From Actinomycetota bacterium (lineage in GTDB: Bacteria; Actinomycetota; Actinomycetes; Actinomycetales; Angustibacteraceae), in NCBI GenBank assembly GCA_014377795.1, contig JACMOY010000270.1, forward strand, positions 1 through 6,619: a DNA stretch of 6,619 nt, written 5' to 3'. Below the pieces are notes generated by a model. It ran no database searches. It was given only the letters and a program-made list of their open reading frames with translations, and had not been told where the DNA came from. Numbering within the stretch: position 1 is the first letter of the stretch; every line of letters begins with the position of its first letter. Below, piece after piece: positions 1 through 5,385 of the stretch. The position numbers and the translations under genes are program-made.

Positions 1-324
1 CGGCCCCGCGAGCATCAGCGGCACCGTCACGGCAGCCGTCGTCCACACGCCGCGGACGTCGACCTGCCACAGCGCCTCCTGCTCGTCGTCCCGGGGCTGC
101 CACAGCGGGGGCCCCGCGGCCCTCCCCCCCCCGGCCCCACCCCCCGCGTCCAGCTGCTCGCGCGTCGCGAGCGGGTACGTCACGGCGTCCGGCCGCGTCG
201 GCCCCTCACCCGCGCACGAGTCCACCGCCACGACCGCGTACCCCTGGGCCACCAGCGCCGCCACGCTCGCCGCACCGATCCCCCGCGCGGCACCGGTGAC
301 CAGCGCGACCCGGCGGTCGGTCAC
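1..324 (-). CDS. Mycofactocin-coupled SDR oxidoreductase, partial, with apparent internal deletion
   Basis: This is the N-terminal 108 residues of a short-chain dehydrogenase/reductase that runs off the left edge. It opens with VALVTGAARGIG, the Rossmann TGxxxGIG NAD(P)-binding motif at about residues 6-17. A second strand, YAVVAVDS, ends in an acidic residue that suggests NAD. The YPLATREQLDA and PLWQ...VDVRGVW blocks fit, from memory, the SDR subfamily that co-occurs with mycofactocin and is thought to keep its nicotinamide bound, passing electrons to MFT. Between LDA and PLWQ there are only about 12 Gly/Ala/Arg-rich residues. Family members have about 50 there, including beta-4 and the N/A-A-G cofactor motif. 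The reading frame stays open across the gap. The GTG start overlaps the mftE stop (GTGA), so it is the last visible gene of the mft operon. The catalytic Ser-Tyr-Lys residues would lie outside the window. The SDR call is secure; whether this copy is functional is doubtful. Confidence 0.8.
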   Translation of the reverse strand, partial: MTDRRVALVTGAARGIGAASVAALVAQGYAVVAVDSCAGEGPTRPDAVTYPLATREQLDAGGGAGGGRAAGPPLWQPRDDEQEALWQVDVRGVWTTAAVTVPLMLAGP

Positions 325-1052
325 GACGCCGTCCGCGCGGACGGTACGACCAGGCAACCGCGGTCGTCCGGTGCGCCGACGGACAGGCGCCGCGCGGCCT
401 CGCAAACCATCGCGCCCATCAGCCGCTCGCCCTCGACGGCGGTCGCGCCGGTGGGGTCGCCCAGCACACCGGACGCCGACACCGCCCGCACCCCGACGGT
501 GGTCAGCGCCGGCATCAGCTCGGCGAGCGGCGTGACGTTGCCCACCACCGCGCGCTCGGGCCGCACGAGGTGCCCAGCCAGGTGCATGACCAGGCAGGTC
601 TCGGTGAAGCCGGCGTGCAGGTCGCCCGCGCCGACGGTGCACGGCACCCAGGCCACGTCGCGGGACTCGCGTCGCAGCTGGGCCACGGCGCGGGACAGCG
701 GGTTGACGTTGCCGCCGTGCCCGTTGACGAAGACCACCCGGCCGGCCCACGACGCGAGCGAGCGCACCATCTCGACCAGCACCACGTAGAGCGCGTCCGC
801 GCCGATCGACACGGTGCCCGCGAACCCCTGGTGCTCACCGCTGGAGCCGTAGGCGAGCGGCGGCGCGACGAGCACGCGGCGGTCTGCGCGCGCCAGCACC
901 CGTGCCAGGCCCTGCGCCACCGCGGTGGCCACGAGGGTGTCGGTGGACGTCGGCAGGTGGGGTCCGTGCTGCTCGGTCGACCCGACCGGCACGAGCACCA
1001 GCGGGCGGGACGGCAGGTCGGGCCAGGTCGACTCACCCAGCGCCGAGCTCAT
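321..1052 (-). CDS. mftE: Mycofactocin precursor peptide peptidase MftE (creatininase family)
   Basis: This 243-aa cytoplasmic metallopeptidase belongs to the creatininase family. In the characterised pathway MftE cuts MftC-modified MftA before its last two residues, releasing the Val-Tyr-derived heterocycle AHDP. Visible motifs: PVGSTEQHGPHLP with E27 and H29, then D38 in STD; GEHQGF at 72-78; VNGHGGN at 109-115 with H112; and DLHAGFTETCL at 144-154 with H146 and E151. These supply the metal ligands and active-site residues expected of the family, and the length is normal. The ATG at 1052 overlaps the stop of a five-codon mini-ORF that itself overlaps the mftD stop. No clear Shine-Dalgarno site precedes it, so translation is probably coupled to mftD. 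The stop overlaps the GTG of the downstream SDR gene. The identification rests on motifs plus position after mftD. Confidence 0.93.
   Translation of the reverse strand: MSSALGESTWPDLPSRPLVLVPVGSTEQHGPHLPTSTDTLVATAVAQGLARVLARADRRVLVAPPLAYGSSGEHQGFAGTVSIGADALYVVLVEMVRSLASWAGRVVFVNGHGGNVNPLSRAVAQLRRESRDVAWVPCTVGAGDLHAGFTETCLVMHLAGHLVRPERAVVGNVTPLAELMPALTTVGVRAVSASGVLGDPTGATAVEGERLMGAMVCEAARRLSVGAPDDRGCLVVPSARTAS
329..344. repeat. Perfect 16-bp palindrome at the 3' end of mftE
   Basis: CCGTCCGC followed directly by GCGGACGG, inside the last codons of mftE and five bases upstream of the SDR start. It could fold in mRNA near the SDR initiation region. In DNA this GC-rich such palindromes arise by chance, and no function is claimed. 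Confidence 0.3.
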
Positions 1053-1066
1053 CGCAGCGAGCTCAT
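1049..1066 (-). other. Five-codon mini-ORF bridging mftD and mftE (ATGA overlaps on both sides)
   Basis: On the minus strand the mftD stop overlaps an ATG (1066-1064) that reads M-S-S-L-R and then TGA. That TGA overlaps the mftE ATG (1052-1050). The 9-mer ATGAGCTCG occurs at both starts, 14 nt apart, and both copies encode Met-Ser-Ser. It looks like a local duplication of the mftE start that put the first copy out of frame. Either copy could serve in coupled re-initiation. It is not expected to make a useful peptide. Confidence 0.4.
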
Positions 1067-2244
1067 GGGGCCGCGTCGACCCCCAGCGCCCGGGTGAACC
1101 CCGGCGGCACGAGGACGTCGTCGGGGCGCAGGTCGCGGGCCGCGGACAGCCCGAGGCCGAGCACGGTCGAGTCCAGGCCGCCGCGCAGCACGTCCAGCAC
1201 GTTCTCGACCCCCGCCTGACCGTTCGCCGCCAGGCCCCACAGGTACGCGCGGCCGATCATCACCGCGCGGGCGCCCAGCGCCAGCGCCTTGGCGACGTCG
1301 CCGCCGCGGCGGATCCCGCCGTCCAGCAGCACCTCGATCTCGTGGCCCACGGCGTCGGCCACAGCCGGTAGTGCGCGGATCGGCGCCGGTGTGCCGTCCA
1401 GGTTGTTGCCGCCGTGGTTCGACACCGAGATCGCCGTCGCACCGGCCTGCACGGCGCGCTTGGCGTCGTCGACCCGCGAGATGCCCTTGAGCATGAACGG
1501 CCCGTCCCACTGCGCACGCAGCCAGGCGACGTCGTCCCAGCTCGGCGGCGGCGTCTGCATCCACTCGTAGTAGGCGGCGAAGAACGTGGGTGCGGGCCCG
1601 CCGGGCGCGGCCAGGTTGGGGGCGGTGAGGTCGGGCAGCTTGCCGCTGCGGGCGAAGTCGGCCAGCCAACGCGGCCGGCGCAGCCCCTCGGGCGCGAACC
1701 GCAGCATGGCCTTGAGGTCGAGCTTCTCGGGGATCGTCGGGCTGCCCCAGTCGCGGCCGTTGGCGAACGACCAGTCCAGCGTCGCGATCACCCCGACGCA
1801 GCCGGCGGCCCGCGCCCGCTCGAGCCGGCGCACCATCGCGTCACGGTCGCCCATCCAGTACGTCTGGTAGAGCGTGCGGGGGTTGGCGGCCGTGACCTCC
1901 TCGACCGGTTTGCTGGCGAATGACGACAGGCCCATCAGCGTGCCGCGGGCGGCGGCGGCGCGCGCCACCGCCACCTCGCCGTCCGGGTGCACTGCCTGGA
2001 CGCCGGTCGGTGAGATCAGCACCGGCAGGTCGATGGTCTGGCCCATCACCGTCGTCGACAGGTCGCGCGTGCCCGAGCTGCCGGCGACGTGCGGGGCGAA
2101 ACCCAGCAGGCCGAAGGCAGCCAGGTTGTCGTCGTACGACAGCCCCTTCTCCGACCCCGCCAGCAGCGCGCTGTAGACCGACGGCGGTAGCCGCTTCTTC
2201 GCCCGGCGCTGGGCCTCGGCGACCGTCTCGAACCACGCTCCCAC
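1063..2244 (-). CDS. mftD: Pre-mycofactocin synthase MftD (FMN-dependent alpha-hydroxyacid dehydrogenase family)
   Basis: This 393-aa cytoplasmic flavoenzyme resembles L-lactate dehydrogenase/glycolate oxidase. In the known pathway MftD oxidatively deaminates AHDP to the redox-active alpha-keto amide, pre-mycofactocin. The N-terminus WFETVAEAQRRAKKRLP matches MftD proteins as I recall them. FMN-barrel motifs seen include LISPTG at 76-81, MLKGI at 251-255, SVSNHGGNNLDG at 273-284 with catalytic-type H277, and LDGGIRRGGDVAKALALGA at 307-325 followed by VMIGR for the FMN phosphate. After HGG, general lactate oxidases have an Arg where this protein has Asn280; I recall this as normal for MftD. 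The frame is open further upstream, but the GTG at 2244 gives the family N-terminus. It lies 9 nt after an AAGGAG site, with 14 nt separating it from the mftC stop. Confidence 0.94.
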   Translation of the reverse strand: MGAWFETVAEAQRRAKKRLPPSVYSALLAGSEKGLSYDDNLAAFGLLGFAPHVAGSSGTRDLSTTVMGQTIDLPVLISPTGVQAVHPDGEVAVARAAAARGTLMGLSSFASKPVEEVTAANPRTLYQTYWMGDRDAMVRRLERARAAGCVGVIATLDWSFANGRDWGSPTIPEKLDLKAMLRFAPEGLRRPRWLADFARSGKLPDLTAPNLAAPGGPAPTFFAAYYEWMQTPPPSWDDVAWLRAQWDGPFMLKGISRVDDAKRAVQAGATAISVSNHGGNNLDGTPAPIRALPAVADAVGHEIEVLLDGGIRRGGDVAKALALGARAVMIGRAYLWGLAANGQAGVENVLDVLRGGLDSTVLGLGLSAARDLRPDDVLVPPGFTRALGVDAAP

Positions 2245-2253
2245 GTCGGGTCT

Positions 2254-2259
2254 CTCCTT
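2254..2259 (-). promoter_or_regulatory. Ribosome binding site of mftD
   Basis: AAGGAG on the minus strand sits 9 nt before the GTG at 2244 and overlaps the last base of the mftC stop codon. It decides the mftD start in favour of this GTG over the much longer open frame upstream, which runs antisense-like through mftC. Confidence 0.8.
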
Positions 2260-3518
2260 CAGTCGCGGGTGAAACCCGCGAGCGGGCTCTCGGAGCAGGC
2301 GGACACCGGCGGAGCGCTCGGGCCGGGTCGGGTGCCGATCTGCACCGGCACCGGACGACGGACCGCCGGCGCCGTGCGGTGCGAGTGGTCGTCGGCCGGC
2401 CGCCGCGACGCGATGGTGGCGGCCCGGTCGTCGGCTGCCAGAGCCGTCTCGCCGAAGCCGCGCACGCACTCGGGGTCGGGGCCGTCCAGCGGCAGCCCGG
2501 TGAAGAACTTGGCCGCCATGCACCCGCCGCGGCACGAGTCGAAGAACTGGCACCGGGTGCACGCCCCCGACGTCTGCGGCGAGCGCAGGTCGGCGAACAG
2601 CTCGGAGGTGCGCCACACCTGGCCGAAACCACCGTCCCGCAACAGGTTGCCGGCGAGGAACGTGTCGTGGATCGCGAACGGGCACGCGTACACGTCACCG
2701 ATCGGGTCGATCAGGCAGACCACCCGACCCGCGCCGCAGAGGTTCAGGCCCGGCATCGGTGACTCGCCGTACCCGGCCAGGTGGAAGAACGGGTCGCCGG
2801 TCAGGACGTTCTCGCCGGCGCCGACCAGCCAGTCGTACAGCTCACGCTGCTGGGCGGCCGTCGGGTGCAGCTCGTCCCAGACGTCGGCCCCGCGGCCGGA
2901 CGGGCGCAGCCGGGTCAGCCGCAGCGTCGCCCCGTGGTCGTCGGCGATCCTCTTGAAAGCGTCGAGCTGCCCGACGTTGTGCCGGGTGACCACGACCGAG
3001 ACCTTGGCGTCCTCGAACCCCGCCTCGGCGAGGTTGTCGAGGGCGCGGATGGCCGTCGCGTACGACCCCGCGCCGCGGACGTGGTCGTTCACCTCGGCGG
3101 TGGCACCATCGAGCGAGACCTGCACGTCGACGTAGTCGGTGCGCGCGAGCACCGCCGCGCGGTCGGGGGTCAGACGGATCCCGTTGGTCGAGAACTTCAC
3201 CCCCACCTGGTGGGCGACGGCGTAGTCCAGCAGGTGCCAGAAGTCCTCGCGCACCGTGGGCTCACCACCACCGACGTTGACGTAGAAGACCTGCATCCGC
3301 TGCAGCTCGTCGATGACCGCCTCGCACTGCCCCGTGGTGAGCTCACGCGGGTCGCGCCGTCCGGACGACGACAGGCAGTGCACGCACGAGAGGTTGCACG
3401 CGTAGGTGAGCTCCCAGGTGAGGCAGATCGGCGCGTCCAGGCCGTACTCGAACTGCTCGACGAGCGAGCCGGTCGCCGGGCGGGCGGGGGTGGAAGGCCG
3501 GACGTCGAGCTCGGTCAC
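2259..3518 (-). CDS. mftC: Mycofactocin radical SAM maturase MftC
   Basis: This 419-aa radical S-adenosylmethionine enzyme carries out, in the known pathway, oxidative decarboxylation of the C-terminal Tyr of MftA and then cyclisation with the penultimate Val. The radical SAM cluster motif is C41-x3-C45-x2-C48 (in TYACNLSCVHC), followed by GGGEP at 83-87 and a TIM-barrel. The C-terminal SPASM domain has a full ligand set: C261-x12-G-x4-C279, then C320-x2-C323-x5-C329-x3-C333, a gap, and C351. C268 is an extra cysteine. The C-terminal tail, ending near ESPLAGFTRD, is Pro/Arg-rich, and I recall a similar tail in homologs. The GTG start overlaps the mftB stop (GTGA) behind a strong GGAGG site. 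MftC needs MftB as a peptide chaperone. No key residue is missing. Confidence 0.97.
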   Translation of the reverse strand: MTELDVRPSTPARPATGSLVEQFEYGLDAPICLTWELTYACNLSCVHCLSSSGRRDPRELTTGQCEAVIDELQRMQVFYVNVGGGEPTVREDFWHLLDYAVAHQVGVKFSTNGIRLTPDRAAVLARTDYVDVQVSLDGATAEVNDHVRGAGSYATAIRALDNLAEAGFEDAKVSVVVTRHNVGQLDAFKRIADDHGATLRLTRLRPSGRGADVWDELHPTAAQQRELYDWLVGAGENVLTGDPFFHLAGYGESPMPGLNLCGAGRVVCLIDPIGDVYACPFAIHDTFLAGNLLRDGGFGQVWRTSELFADLRSPQTSGACTRCQFFDSCRGGCMAAKFFTGLPLDGPDPECVRGFGETALAADDRAATIASRRPADDHSHRTAPAVRRPVPVQIGTRPGPSAPPVSACSESPLAGFTRD

Positions 3519-3787
3519 GCGGATCCTCCGGTGCGGGGGGCGATCATGTCCGTATCAGCCAGCCGGCGCAGGGCGGCGACGTACGTCGGCCACTCGGCGG
3601 TGTCGATGCCCGCCGTCGTCAGTGCGTCACGGACGTCGGGGGCGGCGCCGAGCCCGCGCACGACCTCGACGAGGCCGGGCGCCTTGAGGAACGTCAGGCG
3701 CCGGGTGCCGAAGTGGTAGGCCAGCGCCCCGAACGGCTCGGGGCGCAGGGCGACCGACGACGAGAGCGACCAGGCCTCGTCCAGCAC
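3515..3787 (-). CDS. mftB: Mycofactocin RiPP recognition chaperone MftB
   Basis: This is a small protein of about 90 aa of the PqqD-like RiPP recognition type. MftB binds the MftA leader and presents it to MftC; it has no catalytic role. The block VALRPEPFGALAYHFGTRRLTFLK at the N-terminus is the hallmark of MftB. It is followed by a helical stretch (GLVEVVRGL) and a C-terminal winged-helix-like part ending LRRLADTDMIAPR. The start is uncertain. I chose the GTG at 3787, four bases after the mftA stop, because it keeps the conserved block and no earlier in-frame start escapes mftA. There is no strong Shine-Dalgarno site, so coupling to mftA translation is likely. The stop overlaps the mftC start. 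Confidence 0.92.
   Translation of the reverse strand: MLDEAWSLSSSVALRPEPFGALAYHFGTRRLTFLKAPGLVEVVRGLGAAPDVRDALTTAGIDTAEWPTYVAALRRLADTDMIAPRTGGSA
3525..3529 (-). promoter_or_regulatory. Ribosome binding site of mftC
   Basis: GGAGG on the minus strand lies 6 nt before the GTG at 3518 and inside the 3' end of mftB. With the GTGA stop/start overlap it supports this start and indicates both independent loading and coupling to mftB. Confidence 0.85.
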
Positions 3788-3791
3788 GACG

Positions 3792-3911
3792 TCAGTAGAC
3801 GCCGCACATGCCGTCGATCGAGACCTCCTCGACCAGCGACTGCGCCAGCACCGCGTCGTCCACGGTCGCGGCAGCGTCGGCCTCGGGGTGGCTCGGGTCG
3901 GGAAGGTCCAT
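3792..3911 (-). CDS. mftA: Mycofactocin precursor peptide MftA
   Basis: This is a 39-aa ribosomally made precursor. The C-terminal core ends in SLVEEVSIDGMCGVY, essentially identical to the conserved end of known MftA peptides. The terminal Val38-Tyr39 become the cofactor after MftC crosslinking and MftE cleavage following Gly37. The N-terminal leader (MDLPDPSHPEADAA...) is acidic and serves MftB recognition. It is longer than the mycobacterial leader I recall, which gives a total of about 30 aa. The ATG at 3911 has AAGGTG six nt upstream. An in-frame GTG inside that site (3920) is an alternative start. It is the first gene of the minus-strand operon, and mftB starts four bases after its stop. 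Automatic annotation often misses genes of this size. Confidence 0.95.
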   Translation of the reverse strand: MDLPDPSHPEADAAATVDDAVLAQSLVEEVSIDGMCGVY

Positions 3912-3917
3912 GTCGGG

Positions 3918-3923
3918 CACCTT
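3918..3923 (-). promoter_or_regulatory. Ribosome binding site of mftA
   Basis: AAGGTG on the minus strand is 6 nt before the ATG at 3911. It is a reasonable Shine-Dalgarno sequence and supports the 39-aa form of MftA. Confidence 0.65.
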
Positions 3924-3934
3924 GACTCTCGTGG

Positions 3935-3954
3935 TCGCGTCGTCGGTGACGCGA
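3935..3954. promoter_or_regulatory. Palindrome in the divergent mftA/mftR control region, candidate MftR operator
   Basis: TCGCGTC, six bases, then GACGCGA: two perfect 7-bp inverted arms in a 20-bp site. It lies 24 bp upstream of the mftA start and 15 bp before the mftR-remnant ATG. TetR-family repressors bind palindromes of about this size between divergent genes, and MftR is known to act at its own locus. The same sequence in the mftA leader RNA could also fold as a hairpin. The assignment is inferred from position and symmetry only; I do not have the MftR consensus to compare. Confidence 0.4.
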
Positions 3955-3964
3955 TGCTGCCCGC

Positions 3965-3970
3965 AACGTA
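3965..3970 (-). promoter_or_regulatory. Possible -10 element for the mft operon
   Basis: TACGTT on the minus strand fits the TANNNT pattern of actinobacterial housekeeping promoters. It would place transcription start near 3958, giving an mftA leader of about 47 nt that contains the palindrome. No convincing -35 hexamer is seen at 16-19 bp, so this is only a candidate. Confidence 0.2.
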
Positions 3971-4179
3971 TGGCACCGAGCGCCACAAGGGAAGGGGCGG
4001 CGCCGGCGGTAGCGCTGGACCTGTTCTGGCGTAATGGTTTCAACGCGACGACGATTCGGGCGAGCGCGGACGCCAGCGGCATCAGCCGGCGCACCGTGTT
4101 CCGCTGCTCCCCCTCCACGGACGACATCCCCTGGGGCCGGTTCGACGAGAACCTCGACCACCTGGGCGACAGGCCTTGA
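3970..4179 (+). pseudogene. mftR: Truncated mycofactocin regulator MftR (TetR-type HTH only)
   Basis: This 69-aa ORF contains a TetR-type helix-turn-helix: ALDLFWRNGFNATTIRASADASGISRRTVFR at about 15-45. IPWGRFDENLDHL at 53-65 follows, which I recognise as a feature of MftR, the acyl-CoA-responsive repressor of the mft locus. A stop comes directly afterwards, and only 90 bp separate it from the next gene, so the ligand-binding/dimerisation domain (over 100 residues in a full TetR protein) is absent and not present in another frame. The usual F-R-Y-F-P-S-K reads F-R-C-S-P-S-T here, losing the Tyr and Lys. AT-richer codons (AAT GGT TTC) contrast with its neighbours, consistent with decay. The ATG at 3970 has no good ribosome site; an in-frame GTG at 3946 is an alternative. 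It is most likely a relic, but a DNA-binding stub cannot be excluded. Confidence 0.7.
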
Positions 4180-4269
4180 CGGACGCGGCGCGAACGTGCA
4201 GTTTCTGAACACCTGCCGGCCGCGACCGGTGGCACAGTTCGCTGTACCCACGCCCACGAAGGAGTCGGC
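4180..4269 (+). other. Intergenic leader of the alcohol dehydrogenase gene
   Basis: This is 90 bp of non-coding sequence. A TTGACG hexamer at 4176-4181 could be a -35 element, but no good -10 follows at 16-19 bp, so the adh promoter is not resolved. The region ends in a clear ribosome site. I see no terminator, riboswitch or tRNA here. Confidence 0.5.
4258..4264 (+). promoter_or_regulatory. Ribosome binding site of the alcohol dehydrogenase gene
   Basis: GAAGGAG is five nt before the ATG at 4270, a near-ideal Shine-Dalgarno sequence and the best on the plus strand of this window. It implies strong translation. Confidence 0.88.
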
Positions 4270-5385
4270 ATGAAAACGAAGGCAGCGGTCGTCTACGAGG
4301 CCGGTAAGCCCATCGAGATCGAAGAGCTCACCCTCGACGGTCCTCGTGAGGGCGAGGTCCTCATCCGCTACACCCATGCAGGTCTGTGCCACTCCGACGT
4401 CCACATCGCGCACGGCGACCTCGAGGCGCGCCTGCCGATGGTCCTCGGCCACGAGGGCGCGGGCATCATCGAGGAGGTCGGCCCCGGCGTCACCCGCGTC
4501 AAGGCCGGCGACCACGTCGTCTGCTCGTTCATCCCCAACTGCGGCACCTGCCGCTACTGCGCCTCCGGCCAGCAGTCCATCTGCGACATGGGCGCCACGA
4601 TCCTCGAGGGCTACCTGCCCGGCGACCGGTGGCCGATCAGCGGCCCGCGCGGCCGGTACGGCGCGATGTGCATGCTCGGCACGTTCAGCCAGTACGGCGT
4701 CATCCACCAGAACTCGGCGGTGAAGGTCGACGACGACCTGCCGCTCGACAAGGCGGTGCTCGTCGGCTGCGGCGTCCCGACCGGCTGGGGCTCGGCGGTC
4801 AACACCGCCAACGTCAAGGCCGGCCAGACCGTCGCGGTGTTCGGCGTCGGCGGCATCGGCATCAACGCCGTCCAGGGCGCGCGGTACGCCGGGGCCAAGT
4901 ACGTCGTGGCCATCGACCCGCTCGAGAACAAGCGCGAGAAGGCGATGGAGCTCGGTGCCACCCACGCCTTCGCCACCGCAGCCGAGGCGCAGGAGGCGAT
5001 CACCCAGATGACCCGCGGGCAGGGCGCCGACTCGGCGATCCTCACCCCGGGCCTGATGACCTCGCAGATCGTCTCGGACGGGTTCAACGCGGTCGGCAAG
5101 GGCGGCACCGTCGTCCTCACCGGCCTGAACAAGCTGATGGAGCAGAACATCGAGCTGCCCGGCACGATCCTCACGCTGTTCCGCAAGAAGATCGTCGGCA
5201 GCCTGTTCGGCGACTGCAACCCCACCGTCGACATCCCGAAGATCCTCGGGCTCTACCAGAGCGGTGACCTCAAGCTGGACGAGATCATCACCCGCACCTA
5301 CACCCTCGACCAGGTGCAGGAGGGCTACGACGACCTGCTCGCGGGCAAGAACGTGCGCGGCGTCGTGATCCACGAGCACCCGTGA
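4270..5385 (+). CDS. NDMA-dependent alcohol dehydrogenase (zinc-dependent MDR family)
   Basis: This 371-aa cytoplasmic alcohol dehydrogenase belongs to the medium-chain zinc family. The catalytic zinc ligands are C40, H61 (in GHEGAG, with E62) and C167 (VGCGVPTGWGS). The structural zinc set is C91, C94, C97 and C105. The Rossmann motif GVGGIG is at 192-197, and D216 ends the second strand (VVAIDP), indicating NAD(H). Overall it matches the NDMA-dependent group whose NAD is held tightly and reoxidised by an external acceptor: artificially N,N-dimethyl-4-nitrosoaniline, naturally thought to be mycofactocin. The divergent mft operon next door fits this. The substrate is not readable from sequence; primary alcohols are typical. 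Its stop overlaps the GTG of the MoxR gene, so the two are translationally coupled. The formaldehyde/mycothiol dehydrogenase group is a related alternative, less likely by overall sequence. Confidence 0.93.
   Translation: MKTKAAVVYEAGKPIEIEELTLDGPREGEVLIRYTHAGLCHSDVHIAHGDLEARLPMVLGHEGAGIIEEVGPGVTRVKAGDHVVCSFIPNCGTCRYCASGQQSICDMGATILEGYLPGDRWPISGPRGRYGAMCMLGTFSQYGVIHQNSAVKVDDDLPLDKAVLVGCGVPTGWGSAVNTANVKAGQTVAVFGVGGIGINAVQGARYAGAKYVVAIDPLENKREKAMELGATHAFATAAEAQEAITQMTRGQGADSAILTPGLMTSQIVSDGFNAVGKGGTVVLTGLNKLMEQNIELPGTILTLFRKKIVGSLFGDCNPTVDIPKILGLYQSGDLKLDEIITRTYTLDQVQEGYDDLLAGKNVRGVVIHEHP

Noticed and set aside
64..107. CTGCCACAGCG occurs twice, 33 bp apart, in the SDR gene.
   Set aside because: Both copies encode Leu-Trp-Gln at positions that fit the SDR family, so coincidence of codons is enough; it does not flank the apparent deletion.
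2259..2685. The mftD frame is open for another 147 codons upstream of the chosen start, within mftC.
   Set aside because: This extension overlaps the mftC SPASM domain and reads as Arg-rich nonsense; the ribosome site and family N-terminus place the start at 2244.
3808..3969. Possible longer mftR starting inside mftA on the opposite strand.
   Set aside because: The extra residues are Ser/Thr/Ala-rich, do not resemble a TetR N-terminus and are antisense to the conserved mftA peptide.
4214..4234. TGCC...GGCA with internal CCGG repeats in the dehydrogenase leader looked like a second operator.
   Set aside because: The arms only match with gaps, and CCGG is itself palindromic; the symmetry is too weak in such GC-rich sequence.
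4230..4244. Sequence TGGCAC followed by TTCGCT upstream of the alcohol dehydrogenase resembles a sigma-54 promoter.
   Set aside because: The GG-to-GC spacing is three bases too short, and actinomycetes are not known to use sigma-54.
4386..5267. Long open frames overlapping the dehydrogenase gene on both strands.
   Set aside because: They are Arg/Pro-rich shadow frames produced by high GC and have no motifs; the dehydrogenase has a complete family match.
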